From the NCBI RefSeq assembly GCF_009755355.1, contig NZ_WQLB01000050.1, forward strand, positions 1 to 17,735: a DNA stretch of 17,735 bases, given 5' to 3'. This document shows, piece after piece, positions 1-8,068 of this stretch (its first letter is position 1; every line of letters begins with the position of its first letter). This DNA comes from Deinococcus arboris (GTDB lineage Bacteria > Deinococcota > Deinococci > Deinococcales > Deinococcaceae). A model generated the notes under the pieces. The model saw nothing but the letters and a program-made list of their open reading frames with translations. It did not search any database and had not been told where the DNA came from. A program made the position numbers and the translations under genes.

Positions 1-698
<698 letters not shown>

Positions 699-863
699 GG
701 TAGCTCATCCGGTTTCTGGTCCAATCGTTGGCACCGGCGGTGTCAGCTGAGGAACAGCGAGTAGGAGCCGAAAGGGTTCCGGGCAGGACAGAGGGCAGCC
801 CGTCACCGTAGGTCAAGATCCCCCCAGTGGGCGGCGCCGTTGTGGTGGCTGGGGCCGGCACGC

Positions 864-869
864 TAGCAT
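864..869 (+). promoter_or_regulatory. -10 element of leaderless-type promoter for crp-like gene
   Basis: TAGCAT fits TANNNT and ends 8 nt before the ATG at 878. No Shine-Dalgarno lies between, so transcription probably starts at or next to the start codon. This is why the ATG at 878 is preferred over the in-frame ATG at 827. No convincing -35 is visible. Confidence 0.6.
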
Positions 870-877
870 GGGCCGCA

Positions 878-1573
878 ATGGCGCGCCTGGACGACCTCAA
901 AGCATCTTTTCTTTTCCACAACGTGCCCCAGGGAGCGCTGCAAGAGGCGCTTCAGGTCATCACCGAGCGGCACTACCGCGCGGGCGACACCATCCTGGAG
1001 CAGGACGCCGAGGGCGAGGCGCTGCACCTCCTCACACGCGGCGTCGTGCGGGTCAGCCGGGTGAGTCTGGGCAGCCGCGAGCGCGTGATGGGCGACGTCT
1101 ACGCGCCGGGCGTGGTGGGCGAAACCGCCGTGCTGGGCGGCGGCGAACGCAGCGCCACCGTGGTCGCCCTGACCGACGTGACCACGCTGATGCTCTACCG
1201 CTCTCATTTCCGGCAGATTCTGCGCCGTCACCCGGACGTGCTGTGGAACCTGAGCGTCATGCTCGTGCAGCGCGTGACCCACCTGAACGACGAGCTGATC
1301 GCCTTTGGCCTGAACACCGAAGCGGCCCTGAGCCACGTCTTTACCACGCTGTACCGTCAGCGGGTGCAGGCGCAGGTGCCTCAGCCCGAGGTGCTGCCGC
1401 TGTCCACCCAGGACATCATGAGCCGCATTTCCAGCAGCCGCGAAACCGTGTCGCGCGTGATGCGCAAACTGGAAGGGCAGAAGCTGCTCAAAAGTAACGG
1501 CCAGACCGTGACCCTGCTGGACCCAGGAGGTCTGGAAAACGTCACGATGGAAGAAGCCGACAGCCTGGACTGA
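878..1573 (+). CDS. Crp/Fnr-family transcriptional regulator
   Basis: This is a cyclic-nucleotide-type regulator of 231 aa from ATG 878. An in-frame ATG at 827 would add 17 poorly coding residues upstream of the promoter and is rejected. The N-terminal cNMP-binding fold spans about residues 10-125. Its phosphate-binding cassette GETAVLGGGERSA (81-93) keeps the Gly-Glu and Arg-Ser residues that contact the cyclic nucleotide in E. coli CRP. A long dimerisation helix follows (about 122-145). The winged helix-turn-helix is at about 176-205, with recognition helix SSRETVSRVMRKLE, close to the CRP recognition helix including the Arg-Glu...Arg residues that read TGTGA. It therefore probably senses cAMP and binds a CRP-like site. 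Deinococcus has CRP-family regulators such as DdrI, but I cannot tell whether this is that orthologue. It stands alone, divergent from the ABC gene. Confidence 0.93.
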   Translation: MARLDDLKASFLFHNVPQGALQEALQVITERHYRAGDTILEQDAEGEALHLLTRGVVRVSRVSLGSRERVMGDVYAPGVVGETAVLGGGERSATVVALTDVTTLMLYRSHFRQILRRHPDVLWNLSVMLVQRVTHLNDELIAFGLNTEAALSHVFTTLYRQRVQAQVPQPEVLPLSTQDIMSRISSSRETVSRVMRKLEGQKLLKSNGQTVTLLDPGGLENVTMEEADSLD

Positions 1574-1720
1574 CCGCAGCTCTCAGCGCCACCAGGGGTT
1601 CTTTCTGGGTGGTACTCAGGCGAGCCGTCTTATGTCTGGAGAGCGGCCTCTGTGACCTTGATGCTGCTGTCCGGCGACCACAGAAGACAGTTTTGAAGCG
1701 GCGCCCCACCCTGCGCCCGC

Positions 1721-1726
1721 TATCCT
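1721..1726 (+). promoter_or_regulatory. -10 element of leaderless-type promoter for FAH gene
   Basis: TATCCT ends exactly 7 nt before the ATG at 1734. There is no room for a Shine-Dalgarno, so the transcript should begin at or near the A of the ATG. TTGAAG at 1693 is a possible but badly spaced -35. Confidence 0.65.
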
Positions 1727-1733
1727 GGCCCGC

Positions 1734-2486
1734 ATGAACCTCGTTCGTATGACGTGGCAGGGGCAGCCCTGCTGGGGAGAGCTGGAAGGGGAGACCGTGC
1801 ACCTGCGCGCCGGCATGCTGGGGCCGCGTACCGGCGAGGCGGCGCCCTACACCCCCGCCGCCCTGCTGGCCCCCGCCGAACCCAGCAAGATTGTGTGTGT
1901 GGGCCGCAACTATCTGGACCACATCCGCGAACTGGGCAACGACGCAGTTGGGCTGCCCACCGAACCGGGCATCTTCCTCAAGGGTCCCAACGCCCTGGCC
2001 GAGCCAGGCGGCGCCGTCACCAGACCAGACTGGACCGAGAACTTTCACTTCGAGGGTGAACTGGCCGCTGTCATCGGCACGCGGGCCAGCCACCTGAGCC
2101 CGGAAACGGCCCTGAGCGCTGTGGCGGGCTACACCTGCGGCCTGGACCTGACGGCCCGCGACCTGCAAAAGACCGACCTGCAATGGTTCCGCGCCAAGGC
2201 CGCCGACCGCTTCTGCCCGCTGGGGCCGCAACTGGTGACCGACCTTGACCCCCGTGACCTGCGCGTCCAGACCCGCGTGAACGGCGAGATTCGCCAGGAC
2301 AGCCACACCAGCCACATGATCTTTGACCTGCCGGCCATCCTGACGTACATCACCCGTTACGTCACCCTGGAGCCCGGTGACGTGGTGCTGACTGGCACCC
2401 CTGAGGGCGTCGGTCCACTGGAACGCGGCGATGTGGTGGAGGTCGAGGTGCAAGGCGTCGGGGTCCTGCGCACGCCGATTTTGTAA
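1734..2486 (+). CDS. Fumarylacetoacetate hydrolase (FAH) family protein
   Basis: This 250-aa protein belongs to the FAH superfamily, which cleaves or decarboxylates beta-keto acid substrates using a divalent metal. The family signature is clear. It includes [11 protein letters not shown] (about residues 53-63), the metal ligands in [10 protein letters not shown] (Glu107 and Glu109) and Asp138 in GLDLTARD, the [11 protein letters not shown] segment, and [15 protein letters not shown] near the C-terminus. The length matches bacterial single-domain members (homoprotocatechuate isomerase/decarboxylase, acylpyruvase, oxaloacetate decarboxylase-type). The short N-terminal extension (about 50 residues) is normal for this subgroup. 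The substrate cannot be deduced, since the neighbours are unrelated. Transcription starts from the leaderless promoter just upstream, and the next gene has its own promoter. Confidence 0.93.
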   Translation: MNLVRMTWQGQPCWGELEGETVHLRAGMLGPRTGEAAPYTPAALLAPAEPSKIVCVGRNYLDHIRELGNDAVGLPTEPGIFLKGPNALAEPGGAVTRPDWTENFHFEGELAAVIGTRASHLSPETALSAVAGYTCGLDLTARDLQKTDLQWFRAKAADRFCPLGPQLVTDLDPRDLRVQTRVNGEIRQDSHTSHMIFDLPAILTYITRYVTLEPGDVVLTGTPEGVGPLERGDVVEVEVQGVGVLRTPIL

Positions 2487-2496
2487 CGTTGGGCGC

Positions 2497-2502
2497 TATG
2501 CT
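2497..2502 (+). promoter_or_regulatory. -10 element for lipid kinase gene
   Basis: TATGCT ends 9 nt before the GTG at 2512. With no Shine-Dalgarno this is again a leaderless-type arrangement, and it selects GTG 2512 over upstream in-frame codons that overlap the FAH gene. Confidence 0.55.
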
Positions 2503-2511
2503 GGCGCCACT

Positions 2512-3450
2512 GTGACGTCCGAGTCTGGCCAGCTTGTCCCCGCTTCACTGCCGCCGCTGGCAGTCGTCTTAAACCCTCAGGCGGGCGGCGGCCTGGCCCT
2601 GCGGGAATGGCCCCGGCTGGAAGCCGAGTTGCAGCGGCGCGGCCTGGCCTACACGCTGATTCACGAAGAGTCCGGCGAGGCGGCGCTGGCGCGGGTGGCG
2701 GCCTTACCGGCCGACATGGCGGTGATGGCGGTGGGCGGTGACGGCACCGTGGGCGCCCTCCTGAGCGCTGTGGTGGGCACGGGCCGGCCGCTGGCCATCG
2801 TCCCGCTGGGCACCGGCAACGATTTTGCGGGGCTGCTGGGCCTGCGCCCCGGTCAGTTTGGCGAGGCCCTGGACCGCCTGCACTACCAGCCGCGCGCCCT
2901 GGACGCCATGCAGGTCAGCATTGTGCAGGGCGATGAGGCCGGGCGCACAGTCGTCCTGCTCAATGGCATGGGCATGGGCTTTGACGCCGATGTCACTGCC
3001 AACATGGACACCATGCCTGCGCGGCTGCGCGGCCTGGCGCGGTATGTGGCCTCGGCGCTGTCCACCCTGCGGCACCTGAAGCTGGCCCGCGTGGAGGTGG
3101 TGGCCGACGGGCAGACGCTGTATGCCGGCCCCAGCCCCCTGGCCGCCGTGATGAACGGCACCCGCTACGGCGGCGGCTTTTTAATTAGCCCTCAGTCCGA
3201 TGTGCGCGACGGCCTGCTCAACGTCGTGGTGGGCGGTCCTATGACCAGGGGCCAGCTGCTGGGCCTGATGGCGCGCGTGCTGCGCGGCGCCCACCTGGGT
3301 CATCCCCTGGCCCACCACACCCAGGCGCGCGAGGTGCAGGTCACCTGGGACACGCCCACCCGCCTGCATCTGGACGGTGACCTGCACGGCCGCGTGACCG
3401 CGCTGCAGGTGCGGGTGCTGCCAGGGGCGACGCTGCTGCTCAATGCGTGA
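2512..3450 (+). CDS. Diacylglycerol kinase-like (DAGK catalytic domain) lipid kinase
   Basis: This 312-aa protein carries the DAGK_cat/YegS-type fold that phosphorylates lipid hydroxyls such as diacylglycerol with ATP at the inner membrane surface. Visible motifs are NPQAGGG (residues 21-27), the nucleotide loop [10 protein letters not shown] (75-84) and PLGTGNDFA (98-106). The second beta-rich lobe contains a [30 protein letters not shown] stretch, in which the Gly-Gly-Gly and Asp residues are conserved across the family, and a C-terminal LHLDGD segment. GTG 2512 is preferred because a -10 lies just upstream. An earlier in-frame start at 2431 would run into the FAH gene. Bacterial homologues act in lipid recycling (DgkB) or on undetermined lipids (YegS, BmrU). 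The exact substrate is not readable here. Confidence 0.9.
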   Translation: MTSESGQLVPASLPPLAVVLNPQAGGGLALREWPRLEAELQRRGLAYTLIHEESGEAALARVAALPADMAVMAVGGDGTVGALLSAVVGTGRPLAIVPLGTGNDFAGLLGLRPGQFGEALDRLHYQPRALDAMQVSIVQGDEAGRTVVLLNGMGMGFDADVTANMDTMPARLRGLARYVASALSTLRHLKLARVEVVADGQTLYAGPSPLAAVMNGTRYGGGFLISPQSDVRDGLLNVVVGGPMTRGQLLGLMARVLRGAHLGHPLAHHTQAREVQVTWDTPTRLHLDGDLHGRVTALQVRVLPGATLLLNA

Positions 3451-3514
3451 AGGAAAGTGGGGAGTATGTTGTGGGCAGTGGGAAAAGATTTGGGGGTCAG
3501 TCGCGCTGTCCTCG

Positions 3515-3563
3515 GCCAGCAGAAAACCTGACGTGAATTGAGCTGGAAAGCGTCAGGGCTGGC
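3515..3563. repeat. Compound inverted repeat in the gap after the lipid kinase gene
   Basis: Two nested perfect arms are present: GCCAGC (3515-3520) pairs with GCTGGC (3558-3563), and CCTGACG (3527-3533) pairs with CGTCAGG (3551-3557). A 6-nt one-sided bulge separates them and the loop is 17 nt. It lies 65 nt past the lipid kinase stop. No T-run follows, so it may be a factor-dependent terminator, a processed RNA structure or a copy of an intergenic repeat family. Confidence 0.5.
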
Positions 3564-3651
3564 GGCGAGCCGCGCTTCCCCTCGCTGAGTCCGAAAAAAC
3601 CTTCTCTCTGGCTCCCGGCTTCCCGCCGCCGCTCACATCAAGCATCTGAAC

Positions 3652-3697
3652 GAGGAGAGGTGGGTTGGGGAATGTTCTTCCCACAACCCACCTCCTC
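3652..3697 (-). terminator. Imperfect hairpin downstream of the exported TPR gene
   Basis: The arms at 3652-3672 and 3678-3697 form a long stem with a TGTTC loop. The core GGTGGGTTG...CAACCCACC is perfect, with one bulged base towards the loop. It begins 13 nt after the stop of the minus-strand TPR gene. The T-rich tail of a canonical intrinsic terminator is missing, so its role as a terminator is inferred from position only. Confidence 0.45.
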
Positions 3698-3709
3698 CAC
3701 CCCACAACC

Positions 3710-4405
3710 CTATTTCAGCTTCGCCAGCGTGGCCTTGGCCTGCTCCTCGTTGCGCTTTTCCCAGAAGGTGTCGGCGCTGAAGCTCAGGGCCTTGTCCAGC
3801 TGGGCGGCGGCTTCGGCCTTCTTGCCCTGCAGAATCAGGGCGTTGGCGTACTCGATGCGGTGAACGGCCACGTTGGGTTCCAGCGCGATGGCCTTTTCAA
3901 AGTTGGGGATGATCTGGTTGCGGTCGGCCCCGGTGGCGCGCGTGGCGATAAAGCCCTTGCTGATCAGGTTGGCGTTCCACAGGCCCAGAGCCACGTAAGC
4001 GCCCGCCAGCTTGGGCTCCAGGCGCACGGCCGTATCCAGGTTCTTTTTCATCTCGCCGGCCAGGCCCAGGCTCTGCAGGATGCCGCTGAACTGCGCCAGG
4101 CGGCCCTGGGCGCGCGCCAGTTCAAAGTAGGCCTCGGCGTTGTTCTTGTCCCTGGCAATCGCCTGACGGGCGTAGCCCTGGGCCTTTTCAAACTGGGCCT
4201 TTTTCTGGGCGTCCGGCACCAGGCCGGCGCCAGCGGTGGTGGCCTCGGCAGCCAGGGCCAGGCCCTCGGCCGTGTTCAGGGCGGCGGCGGCGCTCGCCGC
4301 TTCCTGCCACTTGCCCTGGTCAAACAGGCTCTTGGCGGCCTGCTGGCTCTGGGCGGCGGCGGTCACGGCGAGGGCAAGGGTAAACGACACAATGGCTGTA
4401 CGCAT
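3710..4405 (-). CDS. Exported tetratricopeptide-repeat protein
   Basis: This is a 231-aa protein with an N-terminal signal peptide: MRT, then a hydrophobic AIVSFTLALAVTAAA core, with likely cleavage after the AAA near residue 17. It is therefore probably periplasmic or envelope-located. The rest is alpha-helical with TPR-like helix pairs, for example a pair containing NAEAYFELARAQGRL (about 95-110), one with LEPKLAGAYVALGLWNANL, and a C-terminal pair with YANALILQGKKAEAAAQLDKAL. No enzyme motif is present, so a protein-interaction scaffold is likely. The ATG at 4405 has a strong Shine-Dalgarno (GGAGGAA, 4411-4417 on the minus strand), and this decides the start. The reading frame stays open far upstream, antisense to the ATPase gene, but that extension is not coding. 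It is divergent from the large ATPase-TPR gene. Confidence 0.88.
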   Translation of the reverse strand: MRTAIVSFTLALAVTAAAQSQQAAKSLFDQGKWQEAASAAAALNTAEGLALAAEATTAGAGLVPDAQKKAQFEKAQGYARQAIARDKNNAEAYFELARAQGRLAQFSGILQSLGLAGEMKKNLDTAVRLEPKLAGAYVALGLWNANLISKGFIATRATGADRNQIIPNFEKAIALEPNVAVHRIEYANALILQGKKAEAAAQLDKALSFSADTFWEKRNEEQAKATLAKLK

Positions 4406-4449
4406 GGGGGTTCCTCCGGGGGAAATGAACTGAGTTGAAAGCTGGGCAA

Positions 4450-4455
4450 AGTATA
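4450..4455 (-). promoter_or_regulatory. -10 element for exported TPR gene
   Basis: On the minus strand this reads TATACT, a 5/6 match to TATAAT, about 45 nt upstream of the ATG at 4405. This transcript has a real leader that carries the GGAGGAA ribosome-binding site. No clear -35 was found. Confidence 0.55.
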
Positions 4456-4536
4456 CACATCCCGCCTCACAGATTGCTGACGAAGGCGTCAGGAACGGCC
4501 GCGCCCTGGCTTTTTTAAACCGGGTGCAGCGGGTGC

Positions 4537-4542
4537 TACGCT
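4537..4542 (+). promoter_or_regulatory. -10 element for the ATPase-TPR gene
   Basis: TACGCT lies 6 nt before a GTG at 4549 that opens an 11-codon reading frame, and 34 nt before the GTG at 4577 that starts the long gene. The transcript should begin near 4549. A TTAAAC-like -35 is at 4515-4520 (16-nt spacing). Confidence 0.5.
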
Positions 4543-4576
4543 GGCGCAGTGCCCCGCGCCCCCACAGGACCGCGCC

Positions 4577-7438
4577 GTGCCTGAGCGCCCCCTGGACGAG
4601 CGGGCGGTGCTGGCTGACCTGCGCGCGCATCTGCCCCCCACCCCCGGCGGCCAGGCGCGCGGCAGCCTGCGCTGGCTGGAAGCCGAAATGCGCCGCCGGG
4701 GGGCCAACCCCAGCAGTGTCCGGAACATCGTGTACCGGGGCGTGGGGACCGCCGCCGACAAGGCCGCGCTGCGCGGCATTCTGGCGGACCTGGCCCGTGA
4801 GGTCGGTCGTCCGCTGCCTGAGGTGACTGCCCCTGCCCGGCCCGAGACCCCTCCTGAACTGGACCTGCTGGGCCGCAGCAAGACGCGCGCCTACCGGCAG
4901 TTTCTGGCGGGTGTGCGGACGGGCCGCGCCCCGCGCCTGATGGTCTGGGGCCGCGCGGGGGCGGGGAAGACGGTCCTGCTCTCGCAGGTGGGCCGGACGC
5001 TGGAGGCGCAGGGGGTGCCGGTCACCCGCCTGTTCCTTTCGGGCGAGGGGGCCAGTGCCCTGAAGATGCCGCCGCCCGCAGGCACCTCTTACGCGGCGCA
5101 GGCGCAGGCGCAGATGGACGCGGCGCTGGCCGCGCTGCCGCCCGCAGGGGCGCTGCTGGTGCGGGTCACGGCCGACCTGCGCTTTCATGGGCAGCCGCCA
5201 CGTGCCCCGGACGGCTCGCCGCTGGGTGCAGCGGCCTGGGCCACAGGGGCGCTGCTGGCCCGCGCGCCGGCCGGGGTGGCTGTGCTGCTGGCCCTGGAAG
5301 ATGAGCCGCCCCCCGGTACAGAACTGGAGTGCATTGAGCTGCGGCCCCCCACCCCCGCCGAGGCCCGCGCCTACCTGATGACCCACCTGAATCTGCCGCG
5401 TGCCGAGGCCGAGCGCCTGGCGCGCGAAACGGGGCGCAGTCTGGACCGCCTGACCCTGCTGGCCCGCCTGGCCCATGAGGGGGCGACCCCCGCCGACCTG
5501 CTGGCCGACCCCGACACCCGCGCCCTGACCGAGGCGGCAGCCGCGCTGCACTCGGCGGGGCCAGACCCGGCGGCCCCCTGGCCGCACGCGGCGCTGACCG
5601 CCGTACTGGGCCGCGACCCAGCGGCGCTGCCGCCCCACGCCCGCATGCTGCTGCGCGGTGACCCCCAGGCCGGCTGGCAGCCCGCGCCGACCCTGCGCGC
5701 CGCCTGGCCCGAGGTGGCGCCCCAGGCCAGAATTGCCCCGCTGCGCGCCCTGGCCAGCAGTGAGGCGGCGGCGCTGACGCCCCTGCGGCTGGCGGCGTGG
5801 GCGGCGTTGCATGACTGGGCGGCGCTGGCGGCCCATGTCCAGGCGGCGCCGGACGACGCCCGCTTTTTGCCGCCGCTGTGGCCTGTCCTGCGCGAAGCCC
5901 CGCCCGGCGACCACCGTGAGGCGCTGGCCCGCGCCGTGGTCGCGCACCACGCGGGCCGGGGCGATTACGGCGAGGTGCAGCTGCGCGGCGCCCTGTTTAC
6001 CCTGCTGGAATCGCCGCGCGACCCGGTGCGCGCCTGGGCGCGGGTCAAATTGGCCGAAAGCAGCCTCGAACAGGGCCGGATGGACGCCGCCCAGACTCAG
6101 CTGGCCCATCCCGACGTGACTGGCATGACGGGCCACGACCCCTGGACCCGCGCCGCGCAGGCCGACGCCCTGCTGGTGCAAGCGGCGCTGGCCCGCTGGC
6201 GCGGTGACCTGGCGGCGGCCACTGGGGCCGTCACCGACCCCCGCGCCGCGCAGGGGGGACCCCGCGCCGGGCTGTGGCGCGGCCTGATCGCCAAGGACGC
6301 CGGGCGGTGGCCTGAGGCGCTGGCCGCTCTGCGGGCGGTGCCGGCGGGCAGCCCACTGCTCTCGGCGCGGGCGCGCTATCAGGAAGGCGACCTGCTGCTG
6401 CGCCTGGGGCAGCCGCTGCTGGCCCTGACCGCCCTGCAAGACGCGGCCGGGCGCCTGGTCGCCGCCGGCAGCGCCGATGAGGAGCAGGCCCGCGTGCTGG
6501 CCCGCACCGCCACGGCCCTGCGGCGGTTGGGCCGCCCGGCGGAAGGCTGGAGTCACCTGGAGCGCGCACTGGCCCTGGTGCCGCCCCCCGAACGCCGCCA
6601 CGCCGACGGGGTGCCGCGCGCCCGCCTGCTGTCGGAGGGGGTGCCGCTGCTGCTGGCCCTGGGCCGTCCCGACGCCGCCCTGACGCACGCCGCGCAGGCC
6701 CTGACTCTGCTCGCGCGCCCCGACGCCCGCCCCGCCGAGGCGAGCTACCGTGAGCGCCGCACCCGCTACCGCGCCGCCCTGGCCTATCTGTCGCGCGGGC
6801 TGGGGCGGCCGTACCTGCAACCCCTGGCCGGGGCCACGGCCGACCACCCCGACCTGGTCCACGCCCGCGCCGCGCTGGACGAGCTGCTGGCCGGGGGTGG
6901 GGGCGGGGCCGACCGCGACCACCTGCTGCACCTCGACATGTGGCTCAGCCGCGCGCTGGCCGAGCCGGACCCGGCGCGCGCCCTGGCCCTGACCGGGCAG
7001 GCCCTGGCGCTGGCCGCCCATCCCTACGAAGAAGCCCAGGTGCGGGCCATGCGCGCCGAAGCCCTGGTGCGCGCCGGGCAGCCAGAGGCCGCGCTGACCG
7101 ACCTGAACCGCGCGCACGCCCTGCTGCGCCGCGCCGCCCCGGACGGCGGCCCCGGCGACCCTGGCCTGCACGCCCAGCTGCTGGCCGTCGAAGCCCGCGC
7201 CTCGGTCGCCGACGGCCTGACCATGCTGGCGTGGCTGCGCGCCGCCCTGGCCGACCCCCACCTGGCGCCCTTTCGCGCCGGGGCGTGGCGAGAGGCTGGA
7301 CACGCCCTGGCGGCGCGCCCGGACGCCGGGGCCCTGCTGAGTGCCTGGGGCGTGGACCCACACAGCGTCTTTCGGCTGCCCGACGCGCTGGTGCTGCATG
7401 AGGCGGCGCGGCTGGCCAGTGGGGACGGGCGCTGGTGA
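4577..7438 (+). CDS. Large P-loop ATPase with C-terminal TPR-like repeats (STAND/AAA-like)
   Basis: This is a 953-aa protein. An N-terminal helical region (about 1-90), rich in Arg and Ala, is not recognised. A P-loop follows, with Walker A GRAGAGKT (125-132) after a hydrophobic strand (RLMVW). Later strands ALLVRVTADL (192-201) and VAVLLALEDE could supply Walker B and sensor positions, but the Walker B is not canonical. From about residue 480 to the end there are alpha-helical pairs of TPR type, for example ones containing YQEGDLLLRLGQPLLAL (about 599), LARTATALRRLGRPAEG (about 640) and RAMRAEALVRAGQPEAAL (about 822). This layout resembles STAND NTPases and the ATPase/TPR part of MalT- or BTAD-type regulators, but I see no LuxR-type helix-turn-helix. 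The start GTG 4577 has an AGGA ribosome-binding site 7 nt upstream. The gene is divergent from the exported TPR gene. Function is unknown; signalling or regulation is inferred. Confidence 0.85.
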   Translation: MPERPLDERAVLADLRAHLPPTPGGQARGSLRWLEAEMRRRGANPSSVRNIVYRGVGTAADKAALRGILADLAREVGRPLPEVTAPARPETPPELDLLGRSKTRAYRQFLAGVRTGRAPRLMVWGRAGAGKTVLLSQVGRTLEAQGVPVTRLFLSGEGASALKMPPPAGTSYAAQAQAQMDAALAALPPAGALLVRVTADLRFHGQPPRAPDGSPLGAAAWATGALLARAPAGVAVLLALEDEPPPGTELECIELRPPTPAEARAYLMTHLNLPRAEAERLARETGRSLDRLTLLARLAHEGATPADLLADPDTRALTEAAAALHSAGPDPAAPWPHAALTAVLGRDPAALPPHARMLLRGDPQAGWQPAPTLRAAWPEVAPQARIAPLRALASSEAAALTPLRLAAWAALHDWAALAAHVQAAPDDARFLPPLWPVLREAPPGDHREALARAVVAHHAGRGDYGEVQLRGALFTLLESPRDPVRAWARVKLAESSLEQGRMDAAQTQLAHPDVTGMTGHDPWTRAAQADALLVQAALARWRGDLAAATGAVTDPRAAQGGPRAGLWRGLIAKDAGRWPEALAALRAVPAGSPLLSARARYQEGDLLLRLGQPLLALTALQDAAGRLVAAGSADEEQARVLARTATALRRLGRPAEGWSHLERALALVPPPERRHADGVPRARLLSEGVPLLLALGRPDAALTHAAQALTLLARPDARPAEASYRERRTRYRAALAYLSRGLGRPYLQPLAGATADHPDLVHARAALDELLAGGGGGADRDHLLHLDMWLSRALAEPDPARALALTGQALALAAHPYEEAQVRAMRAEALVRAGQPEAALTDLNRAHALLRRAAPDGGPGDPGLHAQLLAVEARASVADGLTMLAWLRAALADPHLAPFRAGAWREAGHALAARPDAGALLSAWGVDPHSVFRLPDALVLHEAARLASGDGRW

Positions 7439-7474
7439 CTGGGCGCGGCACCCTCACCCGGCCCCAAAAGCCGG

Positions 7475-7480
7475 TATGCT
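7475..7480 (+). promoter_or_regulatory. -10 element of leaderless-type promoter for the 7488-8667 gene trio
   Basis: TATGCT ends 7 nt before the GTG at 7488, with no Shine-Dalgarno between. It lies in the 49-nt gap after the ATPase gene, so the trio can be transcribed independently. Confidence 0.6.
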
Positions 7481-7487
7481 ACAGCGC

Positions 7488-7874
7488 GTGAGTACCAGTG
7501 AACCGCCGCCTGTGGGGCGAGCCGCCGTGCGGCTGCTGCAAGGGTATGTGTGGCACCCCCAGGACGCCGAGATAGACCTGGAACACTTTCTGCCGCATGA
7601 ACTGGACCTGCCTGGCCCAGAACAGGAAGAGCACGAGGCCGCGCATGTGCTGTGGGACGCCGTCACGCCTCCCTTTGCCTTTTTCGAGAACGGCGAGCCC
7701 ACCGCGTCGCAGGCGTTTTACCAGTTCACCGTGCTGCGCGTCTATGAGGCCCGGCCGCTCAACGACGCCCTGCACGCCGATGCCAGCGCCGCCAGCGAGC
7801 AGCTGGGGCCGCTGCTGGACGGCACCCCGGACGGCGTGGGCTGGCAGCTGTGGGAGGACCTGCGCGACCTATGA
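7488..7874 (+). CDS. Unknown small acidic protein (first gene of overlapping trio)
   Basis: This 128-aa protein starts at GTG 7488, chosen because the -10 TATGCT ends 7 nt earlier. An in-frame ATG at 7341 lies inside the preceding ATPase gene. The protein is acidic, with Glu/Asp-rich segments (AEIDLEHFLPHELDLPGPEQEEHE) and aromatic residues near the middle (FAFFENGE, FYQFTVLRVYEA). There is no signal peptide, membrane segment or recognised motif. Its stop overlaps the next start by 4 nt (ATGA), so translation of the next two genes is probably coupled. I do not recognise a family. Confidence 0.75.
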   Translation: MSTSEPPPVGRAAVRLLQGYVWHPQDAEIDLEHFLPHELDLPGPEQEEHEAAHVLWDAVTPPFAFFENGEPTASQAFYQFTVLRVYEARPLNDALHADASAASEQLGPLLDGTPDGVGWQLWEDLRDL

Positions 7875-8068
7875 TCACCTGGCTTGACCTGACGGTCGAG
7901 GGCGACCCCCACCCGCGCCGCTTTGACCGCCCCGACACCGCCCTGACCTACCTGCTGCGCGTAGAGCGCCTGTCGGAAGAAGCGGCCCAGCATTTGCTGG
8001 AGCACGGCGAGGTGGAGCCGCCTCTGGCACGGCGGGCATACACCCTGCGCCCGCTCGGGACCGCGTGA
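7871..8068 (+). CDS. Unknown 65-aa protein (second gene of overlapping trio)
   Basis: This short reading frame starts at ATG 7871, which overlaps the previous stop (ATGA). Its own stop overlaps the next GTG (GTGA). The predicted protein begins MITWLDLTVEGDPHP and has a helical middle (ALTYLLRVERLSEEAAQHLLEHG). No domain is recognised. Support comes from the two 4-nt overlaps and from G/C at third codon positions. An in-frame GTG at 7850 is possible but would overlap the upstream gene by 25 nt. Confidence 0.65.
   Translation: MITWLDLTVEGDPHPRRFDRPDTALTYLLRVERLSEEAAQHLLEHGEVEPPLARRAYTLRPLGTA

Noticed and set aside
1580..1622. Possible terminator after the Crp gene (CCACC...GGTGG around a T-rich loop)
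   Set aside because: Only five clean base pairs with a mismatch or bulge and no following T-run, too weak to annotate.
1542..2453. 303-codon minus-strand frame opposite the FAH gene
   Set aside because: It is antisense to a clear FAH-family gene and covers its promoter. Composition is typical of a shadow frame.
4406..7399. Very long open frame on the minus strand upstream of and continuous with the exported TPR gene
   Set aside because: It is antisense to the ATPase gene and low in protein-like composition (Gln/Arg/Gly-rich). A signal peptide with a strong ribosome-binding site at 4405 marks the true start. Stop-free antisense frames are expected in high-GC DNA.
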